A DNA stretch of 55,991 bases from assembly GCA_902634555.1 (NCBI GenBank), contig CACPKO010000006.1:1-55991 (forward strand), given 5' to 3'. Position 1 is the stretch's first letter, and the number at the start of each line of letters is the position of its first letter. Of the stretch, positions 1 through 10,169 are shown one piece after another. The stretch is from Actinomycetota bacterium (lineage in GTDB: Bacteria > Actinomycetota > Acidimicrobiia > Acidimicrobiales > MedAcidi-G1). The notes below the pieces were generated by a model that searched no databases, had not been told where the DNA came from, and was given only the letters and a program-made list of their open reading frames with translations. Made by a program: the position numbers and the translations under genes.

Positions 1-641
1 TTATTATTTCCATCGGTTTCTTTAGATCGTTCTATGCCGAGAGTACTCAATAAATTCTCGTGCAACTCAAACCATATGGTGTGATACGAATCAATCATCG
101 GTTTTGTAAACCATTCAGTTTCATTGCCGAGAACGAATAGCAACGCTTCAGAGAATCGATTACTGTAGCCCTCAAATCGATTTAAAGAAGTTGCTAGCGA
201 CTGGCAAACTGGTTGAATTTCGTCATTTATACCTACAAGTCGTGCGATTACTTCTTCATCATAAGCTTCATCAGAATGGTCGTTTATTTCTTGTTCACCT
301 TCAACCGTTCTTAGTTGCCAGTCAGTGCACAAAGATAGAAATTTTTGGTTAATTGAGAGAAAGCGTTGATAGCTAGAATTTATCTCTTCTTTAAAACCAG
401 AAGACTCTAATTCGGAAGATACTAATTGCTGGCTTTTCTCTCTCCCTTCTTGTGTCAGCATCCAGCCTTCTATTCTTCCTTCACGGTAACTGACAAGACT
501 GTTTTCTCTGAATGAATCAAGACAGTTTTCTACTTCTTCTAACTTGAGCCCAGTTGATACAACTATCTCAGACGACTGAACAAATCCTCTGATACGCAAG
601 GTATGTAAAATAAGTAGGCTTGATTCGCTTTGATAACTCAT
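1..641 (-). CDS. winged-helix-like hypothetical protein, C-terminus cut by window edge
   Basis: The frame opens at an ATG (639-641) and stays open for 213 codons to the window edge, so the C-terminus is missing. The first ~75 residues read as a winged helix: helices, a recognition-helix-like stretch (LKLEEVENCLDSFRENSLV), then a wing (SYREGRIEGWMLTQEGR) typical of MarR/PaaX-like folds. The rest is acidic and helical with no motif I recognise. It starts 4 nt after the SURF1 stop, so it is probably co-transcribed with SURF1 and dapB. No strong Shine-Dalgarno is seen. DNA binding is inferred from fold-like pattern only. Confidence 0.6.
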   Translation of the reverse strand, partial: MSYQSESSLLILHTLRIRGFVQSSEIVVSTGLKLEEVENCLDSFRENSLVSYREGRIEGWMLTQEGREKSQQLVSSELESSGFKEEINSSYQRFLSINQKFLSLCTDWQLRTVEGEQEINDHSDEAYDEEVIARLVGINDEIQPVCQSLATSLNRFEGYSNRFSEALLFVLGNETEWFTKPMIDSYHTIWFELHENLLSTLGIERSKETDGNN

Positions 642-645
642 AGGT

Positions 646-1377
646 TCACGTTATCTCAACAGTTTCTTTAGATACTTTTCTGAGCACTAAAGGATACCCA
701 ATGAGAGCAATTGACATAAATATAAACCATTGAACAGCATAGGAAAGATGCGGCCCTTCTGTTAGATCAGGAGGCAGAAGCGGTATCGGAATCCCAGTAA
801 CTGCATCCAAATCTTTTCTCTGAAGAACCACTGAAGTTAAATCTATTTGCCAGTAATCGCTTAGAACTTCTAAATCTATTTCTGCCATTTCATCCCCATA
901 CCCTCTATCGTCTTTTTTTCCCGCTATTACTAAACCAATAACATCAACTTTTCCTGTTGGTGGAGACAAATCCTCAGGGTTTGCTTCTAAATAAACTGAC
1001 CGTGGTATGAATCCGCGATTTATTGCAACGAACAATGAGCTCTCAAGAGTTTCAAGGACAGTGACAACATGCACTCCAGCTACTCCGTTTTGTGATCTAT
1101 TTACAACATAAATTTGTTTAGACGGATCAAATTCTCCCGAAACTTCAGCGACGCGGTAAAGGATGTCGGATTCTTCTTCAAAACTCTGAAGAAGATCAGA
1201 AAGTTGTTCTACCGGTTGTTCAAATCGTGATGCGACTATGGAGTTATAAGACTGTCTTTCATCTAGACGACTTAACTGCCACATCCCGAGTGTAAAAGTG
1301 GAAACAACTAGGGCGCATACCAATATGTGAGAGATAATCCAACTAGGCCTCAATAGGCGATGCCTACCTGAATTCAT
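646..1377 (-). CDS. SURF1 family cytochrome oxidase biogenesis protein
   Basis: 243 residues with the SURF1 layout: an N-terminal membrane helix (about 13-32) followed by GMWQLSRLDE, a large extracytoplasmic domain, and a C-terminal helix (about 212-232) preceded by HLSYAVQWFIF. SURF1 proteins help insert heme a during assembly of aa3-type cytochrome c oxidase, so the cell probably respires aerobically. It lies between dapB (9 nt upstream) and the winged-helix gene (4 nt downstream), all on the minus strand. A small lipoprotein cytochrome c is encoded elsewhere in the window (24483-24818). The family call is firm; the exact role is inherited from the family. Confidence 0.88.
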   Translation of the reverse strand: MNSGRHRLLRPSWIISHILVCALVVSTFTLGMWQLSRLDERQSYNSIVASRFEQPVEQLSDLLQSFEEESDILYRVAEVSGEFDPSKQIYVVNRSQNGVAGVHVVTVLETLESSLFVAINRGFIPRSVYLEANPEDLSPPTGKVDVIGLVIAGKKDDRGYGDEMAEIDLEVLSDYWQIDLTSVVLQRKDLDAVTGIPIPLLPPDLTEGPHLSYAVQWFIFMSIALIGYPLVLRKVSKETVEIT

Positions 1378-1385
1378 GGTTATCT

Positions 1386-2165
1386 TTAGATCCCTAGTAG
1401 AGATTCAAGACCCACTGTGAGCCCAGCCCCTTGAACATTTTGTGCCGCCAGCACCACACCCGGCATAAATGCACTTCGATCTGTGGTGTCATGACGAATG
1501 AGTAGAGACTGACCTGTAGTTCCCAGCAGTACTTCTTGATGAGCCACCATTCCTTCCATACGGACCGAATGGATTTTTATGTTTGCTTCAGCAGCTCCAC
1601 CTCTTGTTCCAGCCAGAGTCTCTTTGTTGGTCGGATCTTCTGCCCATTCTTGAGAAGCAGAAGCCATCATCCCCGCGGTAGCAATTGCGGTTCCAGACGG
1701 TGCATCAACCTTATTATTATGGTGAAATTCAATAATCTCTGCTGTCTGGAACCATGGGGAAGCCATTTCTGCAAATTTCATCATCAAAACAGCCCCGATA
1801 GCAAAATTCGGTACAACGAGACAAGCGCTCTGATTAAAAATTCCATCTAGAAATTTGCAGTCTTCTTCAGTTAGTCCACTAGTGCCGACAACCGCATGAA
1901 TTTCTGCTGCCGCTATTTCTGGCAGATTAATGAGAGATGCTTTCGCCACAGTAAAGTCAATCACTACTTCGGGTCCTATAGATATGAACTCTTCAAGCGA
2001 GGTTAATACTGGAAGGTCATCTATTAGATTTTCTTCTTGTTCAACGTCAAAAAGAGCTGCTACTTCTAGTCCTTCTGCTTGCGTTAAAGCCTGGTGGGCG
2101 GCACGCCCCATCCGTCCAGTTGCTCCCATTATTCCAATTTTGCGATTTTTTGGTTCTATACCCAT
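1386..2165 (-). CDS. dapB: 4-hydroxy-tetrahydrodipicolinate reductase
   Basis: Reduces 4-hydroxy-tetrahydrodipicolinate with NAD(P)H in the lysine/diaminopimelate pathway, in the cytoplasm. The N-terminal Rossmann motif GIMGATGRMG (11-20) and the catalytic motif EFHHNNKVDAPSGTA (146-160), with the HH pair, catalytic Lys and DAPSGTA substrate loop, are intact. VVGTSGLT (92-99) also fits the family. Its 259 residues are normal length. The ATG at 2163-2165 faces the divergent plus-strand gene at 2272, leaving 106 nt for two promoters. SURF1 follows 9 nt downstream. Confidence 0.96.
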   Translation of the reverse strand: MGIEPKNRKIGIMGATGRMGRAAHQALTQAEGLEVAALFDVEQEENLIDDLPVLTSLEEFISIGPEVVIDFTVAKASLINLPEIAAAEIHAVVGTSGLTEEDCKFLDGIFNQSACLVVPNFAIGAVLMMKFAEMASPWFQTAEIIEFHHNNKVDAPSGTAIATAGMMASASQEWAEDPTNKETLAGTRGGAAEANIKIHSVRMEGMVAHQEVLLGTTGQSLLIRHDTTDRSAFMPGVVLAAQNVQGAGLTVGLESLLGI

Positions 2166-2271
2166 ATGAGGAGATTAGCGCCCAAAGAGCCTACTGGAGA
2201 GTTGTTTATTACTTTCTGAAAATTCTGATCCAAAATAATATAAAAATTCTGCTGGACGTTACTCTGGCAAA
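2166..2271. promoter_or_regulatory. divergent intergenic region, dapB / HEAFH protein
   Basis: 106 nt between two divergent starts. For the plus strand there is an AT-rich segment with a -10-like TAATAT at 2236-2241, but no good -35 at normal spacing (TTTCTG at 2213-2218 is weak). Promoters in both directions are required by the gene layout; the exact elements are guesses. Confidence 0.3.
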
Positions 2272-3327
2272 GTGAAGAAATTAGTTTTTACTGCTCTATC
2301 TATTACTTTTATTTTGGGCCTAACGATTTTTTTACTTACCAGTAATGAAGAAAACCAAACTGATTCAATATCGGTAACTGTTGAAGAGATTCCTACTGTC
2401 TCTGATGGTCAAGAATCTGAAGAAAAAACTTCTCTTAGTGGAACAGACCTTTCCGACTTGAACGAAACGACGCTGAATATTGAATTAATCCGTTTGAAAC
2501 GAATTGATTTAATAGAACTTGCGGGAGGAACCATCACTTTAAATATCGAAGAAGTTAGAGCAAGTCATCTTGAGCGTGTCGCTGCTTTTCAGGAGCGTGT
2601 CGTATTAGCGCAAGAAGTGAATGTTCTCTTAGGGAGTTACCCATGGGGGCCTTCAACAGCAGTTGAAGAACTTCAGTCTCTTTTAGGTTTAGTTGTTGAC
2701 GGCGTGTACGGAGAGGGAACTCGCGCCGCTCATCTATCTGAACTTGAAATTAGAAAATTGGCAGTAGATAACGTTCCAAATGGGGCTCAGCTAATGAATG
2801 TGTCTTCGTCTATTAACAACTCTCCAGAAACTGGAGACTGCTTTGAAGAGACACCTGAGTTACGTTCATGTTGGCCTGGGCACGAAGGAGGGAACGAGAC
2901 AATTATTCAAAATGCTTTTGATGCTCTACCTCTAGCTTTACGAAACAGAATTCCATCAGATTTCATTTTGGTTAACGGCTGTCACCCTTTTTCGGATCGG
3001 TGCCCTTACGGAGTTATGGACAGTCGTGGCTGGGGATCTGACGGTCGTTGTTGCGACATGCCGTGGGGTCGATCAATTTGGATTTCAAATCGTGGAATTA
3101 ATTCTGGCCACCTAAATGACATAATGATCCATGAAGCATTCCATGCTGTTGAATACACAACACTGAGTTCGGATATGCGTGACCGTATAAGCAGCGAATT
3201 CAGCGATAGTGAACGAGCCGCTGATGGGGCTGTCGCATACTTTGGTGGAAACTGGCAACATTATCGAGGGTCAGGTACTGGGATATCTGACTCTCAATCT
3301 GCTCTTTTCGACGAAATTTTCAACTAA
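2272..3327 (+). CDS. secreted or membrane-anchored HEAFH metallopeptidase-like protein
   Basis: 351 residues from a GTG start. A hydrophobic helix at about 4-23 after MKKL acts as signal or anchor; it has no lipobox Cys. A low-complexity linker follows, then a peptidoglycan-binding-like segment (EELQSLLGLVVDGVYGEGTR, about 143-162). The C-terminal domain has six Cys (possible disulfides) and a zinc-protease-like motif HEAFH at 287-291. E314 and D318 in SERAADG resemble the ExxAD third-ligand motif of several zinc peptidases. It is the only gene before 24 kb on the plus strand and converges on pnp with a 14-nt gap. I recognise no named family. Peptidase activity, possibly on the cell wall, is inference. 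Confidence 0.8.
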   Translation: MKKLVFTALSITFILGLTIFLLTSNEENQTDSISVTVEEIPTVSDGQESEEKTSLSGTDLSDLNETTLNIELIRLKRIDLIELAGGTITLNIEEVRASHLERVAAFQERVVLAQEVNVLLGSYPWGPSTAVEELQSLLGLVVDGVYGEGTRAAHLSELEIRKLAVDNVPNGAQLMNVSSSINNSPETGDCFEETPELRSCWPGHEGGNETIIQNAFDALPLALRNRIPSDFILVNGCHPFSDRCPYGVMDSRGWGSDGRCCDMPWGRSIWISNRGINSGHLNDIMIHEAFHAVEYTTLSSDMRDRISSEFSDSERAADGAVAYFGGNWQHYRGSGTGISDSQSALFDEIFN

Positions 3328-3341
3328 AGAAGAACATGAAT

Positions 3342-5828
<2,487 letters not shown>

Positions 5829-6058
5829 GTTTTTCCTTATTTTTCTAATGTGGTGTTTTCCACGAAAAGTTGATGACGCTCAATTTGTTCAATCTTCAGT
5901 TTCCAGTTGGATGTTTCCCAAAACATAATCATTGAAAATGATTGGGCGACACGCAGCTGGCACTGATTACTGCTATAAAATTTCGCGTCTTTTCCTACTA
6001 TCTGATTTTGTCGTTTGTGAGGTTGACTTTAGGTTCTGATGATTGCTTTGTGTAGCAA
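5829..6058 (-). promoter_or_regulatory. pnp leader / rpsO-pnp intergenic region
   Basis: 230 nt without a gene. A perfect hairpin with 7-bp arms (5927-5933 and 5937-5943) and a 3-nt loop lies in the middle. A second inverted repeat (6042-6047 and 6054-6059) sits on the rpsO stop codon. Neither is followed by a clean T-run on the minus strand. PNPase leaders in other bacteria are processed by RNase III, and an rnc gene is in this window, but processing here is untested. Confidence 0.35.
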
Positions 6059-6328
6059 TTATCGTCGCAGTCCCAATTTAGCAATAATGGCGCGATAGCG
6101 CTCGACATCGTTTTTACTAACATAGTCAAGCATCCGTCTACGACGCCCGACAAGCATCAAGAGCCCTCTTCGGCTGTGATGATCTTTCTTATGAACTTTT
6201 AGATGTTCAGTTAGATGGTTGATCCGATCACTGAGTAAAGCGATCTGTACTTCAGGAGAACCTGTATCAGTCTCGTGTAGTCGATTTTCTGTGATTGTTT
6301 CAGCCTTTGGGGGCAAATTAGTCGGCAT
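6059..6328 (-). CDS. rpsO: 30S ribosomal protein S15
   Basis: 89 residues, normal for S15, a primary binder of the 16S rRNA central domain. Family hallmarks: the block around [22 protein letters not shown] (about 22-43), [20 protein letters not shown] and the C-terminal [14 protein letters not shown]. It precedes pnp, as in many bacteria. It lies downstream of ribH and has its own 167-nt structured leader, suggesting independent, possibly autoregulated expression. Confidence 0.97.
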   Translation of the reverse strand: MPTNLPPKAETITENRLHETDTGSPEVQIALLSDRINHLTEHLKVHKKDHHSRRGLLMLVGRRRRMLDYVSKNDVERYRAIIAKLGLRR

Positions 6329-6348
6329 GTGTAACCTCTGGGTTTATG

Positions 6349-6440
6349 ACCCGGCCTCATAACGGGTGATCACCACGTTGGAAGCCACGTAGGGTCGGGT
6401 TTCTTTTGCCGACCCTAGATAGTCCACCTTGAACTATCTA
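6349..6440 (-). promoter_or_regulatory. structured rpsO leader with stacked hairpins
   Basis: Between ribH and rpsO three inverted repeats are packed together. Arms 6391-6398/6409-6416 (AGGGTCGG/CCGACCCT, 10-nt loop). Arms 6416-6423/6433-6440 (TAGATAGT/ACTATCTA). Arms 6349-6353/6363-6367 (ACCCG/CGGGT), overlapping the palindrome GGTGATCACC at 6365-6374. None is followed by a U-tract, so this looks more like a leader RNA than a terminator. S15 autoregulates through varied leader structures in other bacteria; that role here is inferred. Confidence 0.5.
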
Positions 6441-6495
6441 CGGTTATCAATCCTACCAGTACCCTCTAAAAGGAACACCTTTGCTTAAATACTAA

Positions 6496-6960
6496 CTAGA
6501 AACTGTTTCTAGTTATTTGAGTCATTTCTATTGCGGCTTCAGCACAATCGGCGCCTTTATCGCCTGATCCCACTGCGGCTCGCTCTAAAGCTTGAGCATA
6601 ATTTTCAGTCGTTAAAATACCGAAAATTACTGGAATTCCGGTGTCTAGGCTTACTCGCATGATTCCTGCTGATGCTTCTCCTGCTACATAGTCAAAATGG
6701 GGTGTTTCTCCTCTGATAACCGCCCCTAGGCAAATGACTGTGTCTACTTTTTTAGAATCTGCGAAAAATTTTGCCGCTAAAGGTGCTTCAAAAGCTCCTG
6801 CTACCCAAACAAGATCAATGTTGTCTTCACTAACCCCAAGTTTTTTTAATCGGGCGAGCGTTCCTTCTAGTAGTTGATTTGTGATGGCATCATTAAAACG
6901 ACAAGCCACAATTCCAATTTGAATATCTGTTCCGTCCAACGGGAGATTTAGTTCTTTCAT
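6496..6960 (-). CDS. ribH: 6,7-dimethyl-8-ribityllumazine synthase
   Basis: Condenses 5-amino-6-ribitylaminouracil with dihydroxybutanone phosphate to lumazine, the penultimate step of riboflavin synthesis; the family forms 60-mers or pentamers. Seen: GIVACRFNDAITNQLLEG, WVAGAFEAPLAAK, VICLGAVIRGETPHFDYVAGE with the conserved His, and GILTTENYAQALERA. I chose the ATG at 6958-6960 (154 residues), with GGAG about 8 nt upstream. An in-frame TTG at 6976-6978 overlaps the ribBA stop and would add six residues. Last gene of the ribE-ribBA-ribH operon. Confidence 0.95.
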   Translation of the reverse strand: MKELNLPLDGTDIQIGIVACRFNDAITNQLLEGTLARLKKLGVSEDNIDLVWVAGAFEAPLAAKFFADSKKVDTVICLGAVIRGETPHFDYVAGEASAGIMRVSLDTGIPVIFGILTTENYAQALERAAVGSGDKGADCAEAAIEMTQITRNSF

Positions 6961-6974
6961 GCTGGCTCCGTTTC

Positions 6975-8183
6975 TCAAGAATCTTCGGATAGGTGGTGGC
7001 CGAGTCGCTCTCGCTTGGTTTCGAGGTAGCGAATGTTTTCCTTATTAGGGTCTATTTTTAAGGAGACTCGATCAACAATATTCAGACCGTAGCCCTCTAG
7101 TCCTCCATATTTCACCGGGTTGTTAGTCATTAACCGCATTTCAGAGACTCCTAAATCAGCAAGAATCTGTGCCCCTACCCCATACTCTCGAGAGTCAACT
7201 GGAAGCCCTTGTTGTAAATTGGCGTCGACGGTGTCTAATCCTTCGTCTTGAAGTTTATAGGCGCGCAACTTATGGCCTATTCCGATGCCACGACCTTCAT
7301 GTCCTCGAAGGTAAACGATGATGCCAGTTCCTTCTTCTCCAATAATCTCTAAGGCTGAATCAAGTTGTGATCCACAGTCACAACGTATTGAACCGAGAAG
7401 GTCTCCAGTTAAGCATTCAGAGTGAACACGGACTAGCGGAGCCTTTGCCTGGCTGATGTCTCCGAGCACGTAAGCGACATGCTCTATTTCATCAAGAACT
7501 GACCGATAAGCATGCGCTGAGAATTCTCCGTGTCGTGTTGGGATTCTTGCCTCTGCAAAATGTTCGACTAGTTTTTCGTTACGGCGGCGATATCGAATTA
7601 AGTCAGCAATCGTGATGAATAGGAGATCATGTTCGGTTGCGAATTTTTCTAAGTCGGGAACTCGTGCCATTGTTCCATCTTCATTGACTATTTCACATAA
7701 GACTCCAACTGGAGATCGTCCTGACATTGAACAAAGGTCAACAGCGGCCTCAGTATGGCCTGCCCTTTTTAATACTCCACCTTTTCTTGCTCGTAATGGG
7801 AAAATATGTCCTGGACGAGCAAAGTCTGTACCAATTTGATCAGGGTTAGCTAATGCAGCGACAGTCGCTGAACGATCTGATGCTGAAATACCAGTGCTGG
7901 TACCTTCTATGACGTCCACGGAAACTGTAAAAGCAGTTCTCATAGATTCGGTATTCTCTACGACCATTAGAGATAGATCTAATTGATCTGCTCTTTCATC
8001 AGACATCGGCGCACAGATGACTCCGCTCGTATGACGAATCATAAAATTCATTTTCTCTGGCGTCATTGCATCTGCTGCAATAATCAAATCTCCTTCATTT
8101 TCTCGATCTTCATCATCGACTACAACGAGAAACTCTCCCTGTGCATAAGCTTCTATAGCTTGTTCGATACTTGCTAATGGCAT
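6975..8183 (-). CDS. ribBA: bifunctional DHBP synthase / GTP cyclohydrolase II
   Basis: 402 residues, two enzymes in one chain. The N-terminal half (about 1-200) makes dihydroxybutanone phosphate from ribulose 5-phosphate: acidic metal motif DDEDRENEGDL (23-33), FARPGHIFPLRA and RAGHTEAAVDL. The C-terminal half (about 205-402) opens GTP: zinc ligands C257, C268 and C270 in HSECLTGDLLGSIRCDC, then RGHEGRGIGIGHK and the VDSREYG and TNNP motifs. The start overlaps the ribE stop by one base (TAATG), so translation is probably coupled. It lies under the FMN riboswitch. Confidence 0.97.
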   Translation of the reverse strand: MPLASIEQAIEAYAQGEFLVVVDDEDRENEGDLIIAADAMTPEKMNFMIRHTSGVICAPMSDERADQLDLSLMVVENTESMRTAFTVSVDVIEGTSTGISASDRSATVAALANPDQIGTDFARPGHIFPLRARKGGVLKRAGHTEAAVDLCSMSGRSPVGVLCEIVNEDGTMARVPDLEKFATEHDLLFITIADLIRYRRRNEKLVEHFAEARIPTRHGEFSAHAYRSVLDEIEHVAYVLGDISQAKAPLVRVHSECLTGDLLGSIRCDCGSQLDSALEIIGEEGTGIIVYLRGHEGRGIGIGHKLRAYKLQDEGLDTVDANLQQGLPVDSREYGVGAQILADLGVSEMRLMTNNPVKYGGLEGYGLNIVDRVSLKIDPNKENIRYLETKRERLGHHLSEDS

Positions 8184-8821
8184 TAACTTTCTCCTTTATC
8201 GAAGGTGTATGAACTGTTTGCAATAACTCCTGCCACATACCGTGCGAATAAATCAGCTTCTACATTGACTTGATCTCCGGTTGTTTTCTGACCAAGTGTC
8301 GTCACTTCAAGAGTGTGTGGGATAACTGCAATATCAAAGGTCTCTGCGTTTTGGTTGACACTGGCCACAGTAAGGCTTACTCCATCAAGGGCCACTGATC
8401 CTTTTCTAACAATTTGACCGACGATGTCTTTAGGGATCTGGAAAGTTAGTCGCTGTGACCCATCCGGATGGGTAAGAATCTCTAGAACCTCTGAAATAGC
8501 ATCTACGTGTCCTTGAACCACATGCCCGCCAAAGCGGCCATCAGCTGGCATTGAGCGTTCGAGATTGACTGGGTCTTTTTCTTTCAGATCTCCCAAAGTG
8601 GTCAAACTTAGACTCTCTGGAACCACATCTGCTGCAAACCATGAATCAGGATCTTTATTTTCGTAGGCAACAACGGTTAGACAGCAACCATTTACAGATA
8701 TTGAGTCTCCGATTGAGATATCTCCAACAATATCTGTGGCGTTGATTTGTATACGGCGCCCATCGCCCTGTTCGCGCGACGATCGGATACTTCCAAGTTC
8801 CTCAACGATGCCGGTAAACAT
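8183..8821 (-). CDS. ribE: riboflavin synthase, alpha-subunit type
   Basis: Dismutates two lumazines to riboflavin. 212 residues in two lumazine-binding repeats. The first opens MFTGIVEELGSI with SIGDSISVNGCCLTV; the second has GGHVVQGHVDAI and GSVALDGVSLTV. This duplicated layout is diagnostic. It is the first gene after the FMN riboswitch, whose 3' end lies about 108 nt upstream. A weak Shine-Dalgarno (AGAGG) precedes the ATG. Feedback by FMN is therefore likely. Confidence 0.96.
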   Translation of the reverse strand: MFTGIVEELGSIRSSREQGDGRRIQINATDIVGDISIGDSISVNGCCLTVVAYENKDPDSWFAADVVPESLSLTTLGDLKEKDPVNLERSMPADGRFGGHVVQGHVDAISEVLEILTHPDGSQRLTFQIPKDIVGQIVRKGSVALDGVSLTVASVNQNAETFDIAVIPHTLEVTTLGQKTTGDQVNVEADLFARYVAGVIANSSYTFDKGES

Positions 8822-8886
8822 TTCTATGTCGCCTCTTACTTTTCTTGATTCTCGAGGCTGTATACCAGCGCAGATCGGGATACACG

Positions 8887-8914
8887 ATTTGACGCACTAC
8901 GAACTACGTCAAAT
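8887..8914 (-). promoter_or_regulatory. hairpin downstream of the FMN aptamer (candidate expression platform)
   Basis: Perfect 8-bp inverted repeat ATTTGACG (8887-8894) and CGTCAAAT (8907-8914) with a 12-nt loop, between the aptamer end and the ribE start. No U-tract follows on the minus strand, so it is not a plain intrinsic terminator. Whether it competes with an alternative fold, with the ribE ribosome site (about 8833-8837) or with aptamer P1 is unknown. Confidence 0.5.
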
Positions 8915-8929
8915 GATTTCCGACCTTAC

Positions 8930-9074
8930 GCCCTCTCCCATCCGGACTATTACCGTCGGCTTAGGAGTTGCACCTAATCAGCCTTGATTCACAAATGTTT
9001 CACAAGGGTCGCGGGCTACTGTTTGAAATAAAACAGATCACCGCCGGTAGGGATTTGCACCCAACCCCGAGGAC
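8930..9074 (-). promoter_or_regulatory. FMN riboswitch (RFN element)
   Basis: Conserved RFN blocks are readable on the minus strand: GGGGTTGGGTGCAAATCCC, then CCCTACCGGCGGT, the distal CCGCGACCC, and the 3' block AGTCCGGATGGGAGAGGG. A P1 stem pairs 9069-9074 with 8930-8935 (GTCCTC/GAGGGC, one G-U). FMN binding would lower ribE-ribBA-ribH expression. Together with the 8887 hairpin and the palindrome at 9085 this explains the 366-nt gene-free stretch 8822-9187. ribF is upstream in another operon and not covered by it. Confidence 0.97.
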
Positions 9075-9084
9075 TATGTTTTTT

Positions 9085-9105
9085 GATTTATTTTTAAAAT
9101 AAATC
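9085..9105. promoter_or_regulatory. 21-nt AT-rich palindrome before the rib riboswitch
   Basis: GATTTATTTT (9085-9094), one central T, AAAATAAATC (9096-9105): a perfect inverted repeat between the ribF stop (9188) and the riboswitch (9074). It may be part of the rib promoter or an operator, or end the ribF transcript. There is no proper T-run on the minus side, so I do not call it a terminator. Confidence 0.4.
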
Positions 9106-9187
9106 AGTGCGTTTACCTTACCTGACGCAAGAGAGAAGACATCACTCTTTATTGCTTCTAGAAACAAGCCTTCAAGAAAAGTGGCTT

Positions 9188-10135
9188 TTAATGGAGAAGT
9201 TCCTTTGTTTTTTGAACATCTAACTCAAGTTGATTTATCAGAAATTGAAGGTTGTCAAACTTTTTTTGAGGCCTCAAATACTCAACAAAGCGGACTCTGA
9301 CTTCCTCCTCATAAAGGTTTGCGTCAAAATCCAAAATATGTGCTTCTAATAAGAGATCGCCATCTGTATAAAAGTGTGGTCGAGTTCCAAGAGAAATTGC
9401 TGTTCCATGGATAGATCCATTTGCTAGTTCTATCCAGCCGGCGTAAACCCCATCTGCCGGAAGTAGCACAGAACTATTGATTCGAACATTTGCTGTAGGG
9501 AACCCCAATTCTTTACCCCTGCCATCTCCGGCAGTAACCACACCAAGGACTTCATATTCTCTACCGAGCATATTGTTAGCTCTTCCGAGATTTCCTTCGC
9601 CTAATGCTTGACGTATAAAAGTTGAAGAGACCTGTTGATGGTCTCGTGCAGGTTTTCCTTCTAAACCAACTAAGCCCATGCCTGTAACTGTGAAACCTTT
9701 TTCTTTACCAATAGTGCGTAGAAGATCAACATTCCCTAGGCGGTGACGCCCGAAATGGAAATCTTCGCCCACTACTACATGTTTTACTTTCAAACATTGG
9801 ACTAAAACGTTGTCTATGAAATCTTCCGCGGATTCTGCCGCTCTATTCTCATCAAAAGGCACGACTAAAGTTAGGTCTATTCCTGTAGTAGAAAGTTGTT
9901 CGATTTTCTGATCTAGCTCTGTTAACAGCAATGGAGCAGACTCAGGTCTCACTACCGAAGCAGGGTGCCGATCAAACGTGACAACGGCGGATCTTAAATC
10001 TCTTTCGCTGGCTAGGCGGCAAACTTCATAGATGACACTTCGGTGCCCTCTATGAACACCGTCATATGCCCCGATTGTCAAAACGGTTCCTGGATCTTCC
10101 GGCTTAGCTGGAATTATTTGACGAAAAATTTCCAC
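9188..10135 (-). CDS. ribF: bifunctional riboflavin kinase / FAD synthetase
   Basis: Converts riboflavin to FMN and then FAD. 315 residues. The N-terminal adenylyltransferase has the nucleotidyltransferase signature GAYDGVHRGHRSVI, then VVGEDFHFGRHRLGN and the STFIRQAL motif. The C-terminal flavokinase domain has GDGRGKELGFPTANVRI and the conserved LLEAHILDFDANLYEEEVRVRF block. The start is GTG at 10133-10135. It sits after truB, the usual truB-ribF pairing, apart from the riboswitch-controlled rib operon, so FMN/FAD formation is probably tied to the translation-factor operon. Confidence 0.96.
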   Translation of the reverse strand: MEIFRQIIPAKPEDPGTVLTIGAYDGVHRGHRSVIYEVCRLASERDLRSAVVTFDRHPASVVRPESAPLLLTELDQKIEQLSTTGIDLTLVVPFDENRAAESAEDFIDNVLVQCLKVKHVVVGEDFHFGRHRLGNVDLLRTIGKEKGFTVTGMGLVGLEGKPARDHQQVSSTFIRQALGEGNLGRANNMLGREYEVLGVVTAGDGRGKELGFPTANVRINSSVLLPADGVYAGWIELANGSIHGTAISLGTRPHFYTDGDLLLEAHILDFDANLYEEEVRVRFVEYLRPQKKFDNLQFLINQLELDVQKTKELLH

Positions 10136-10169
10136 ATACTGGAGGCTAGCGAGCCGCTGGCGTTAGTGG

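Noticed and set aside
6391-6416. Rho-independent terminator after ribH
   Set aside because: Good stem, but no T-run on the minus strand; more likely part of the rpsO leader.
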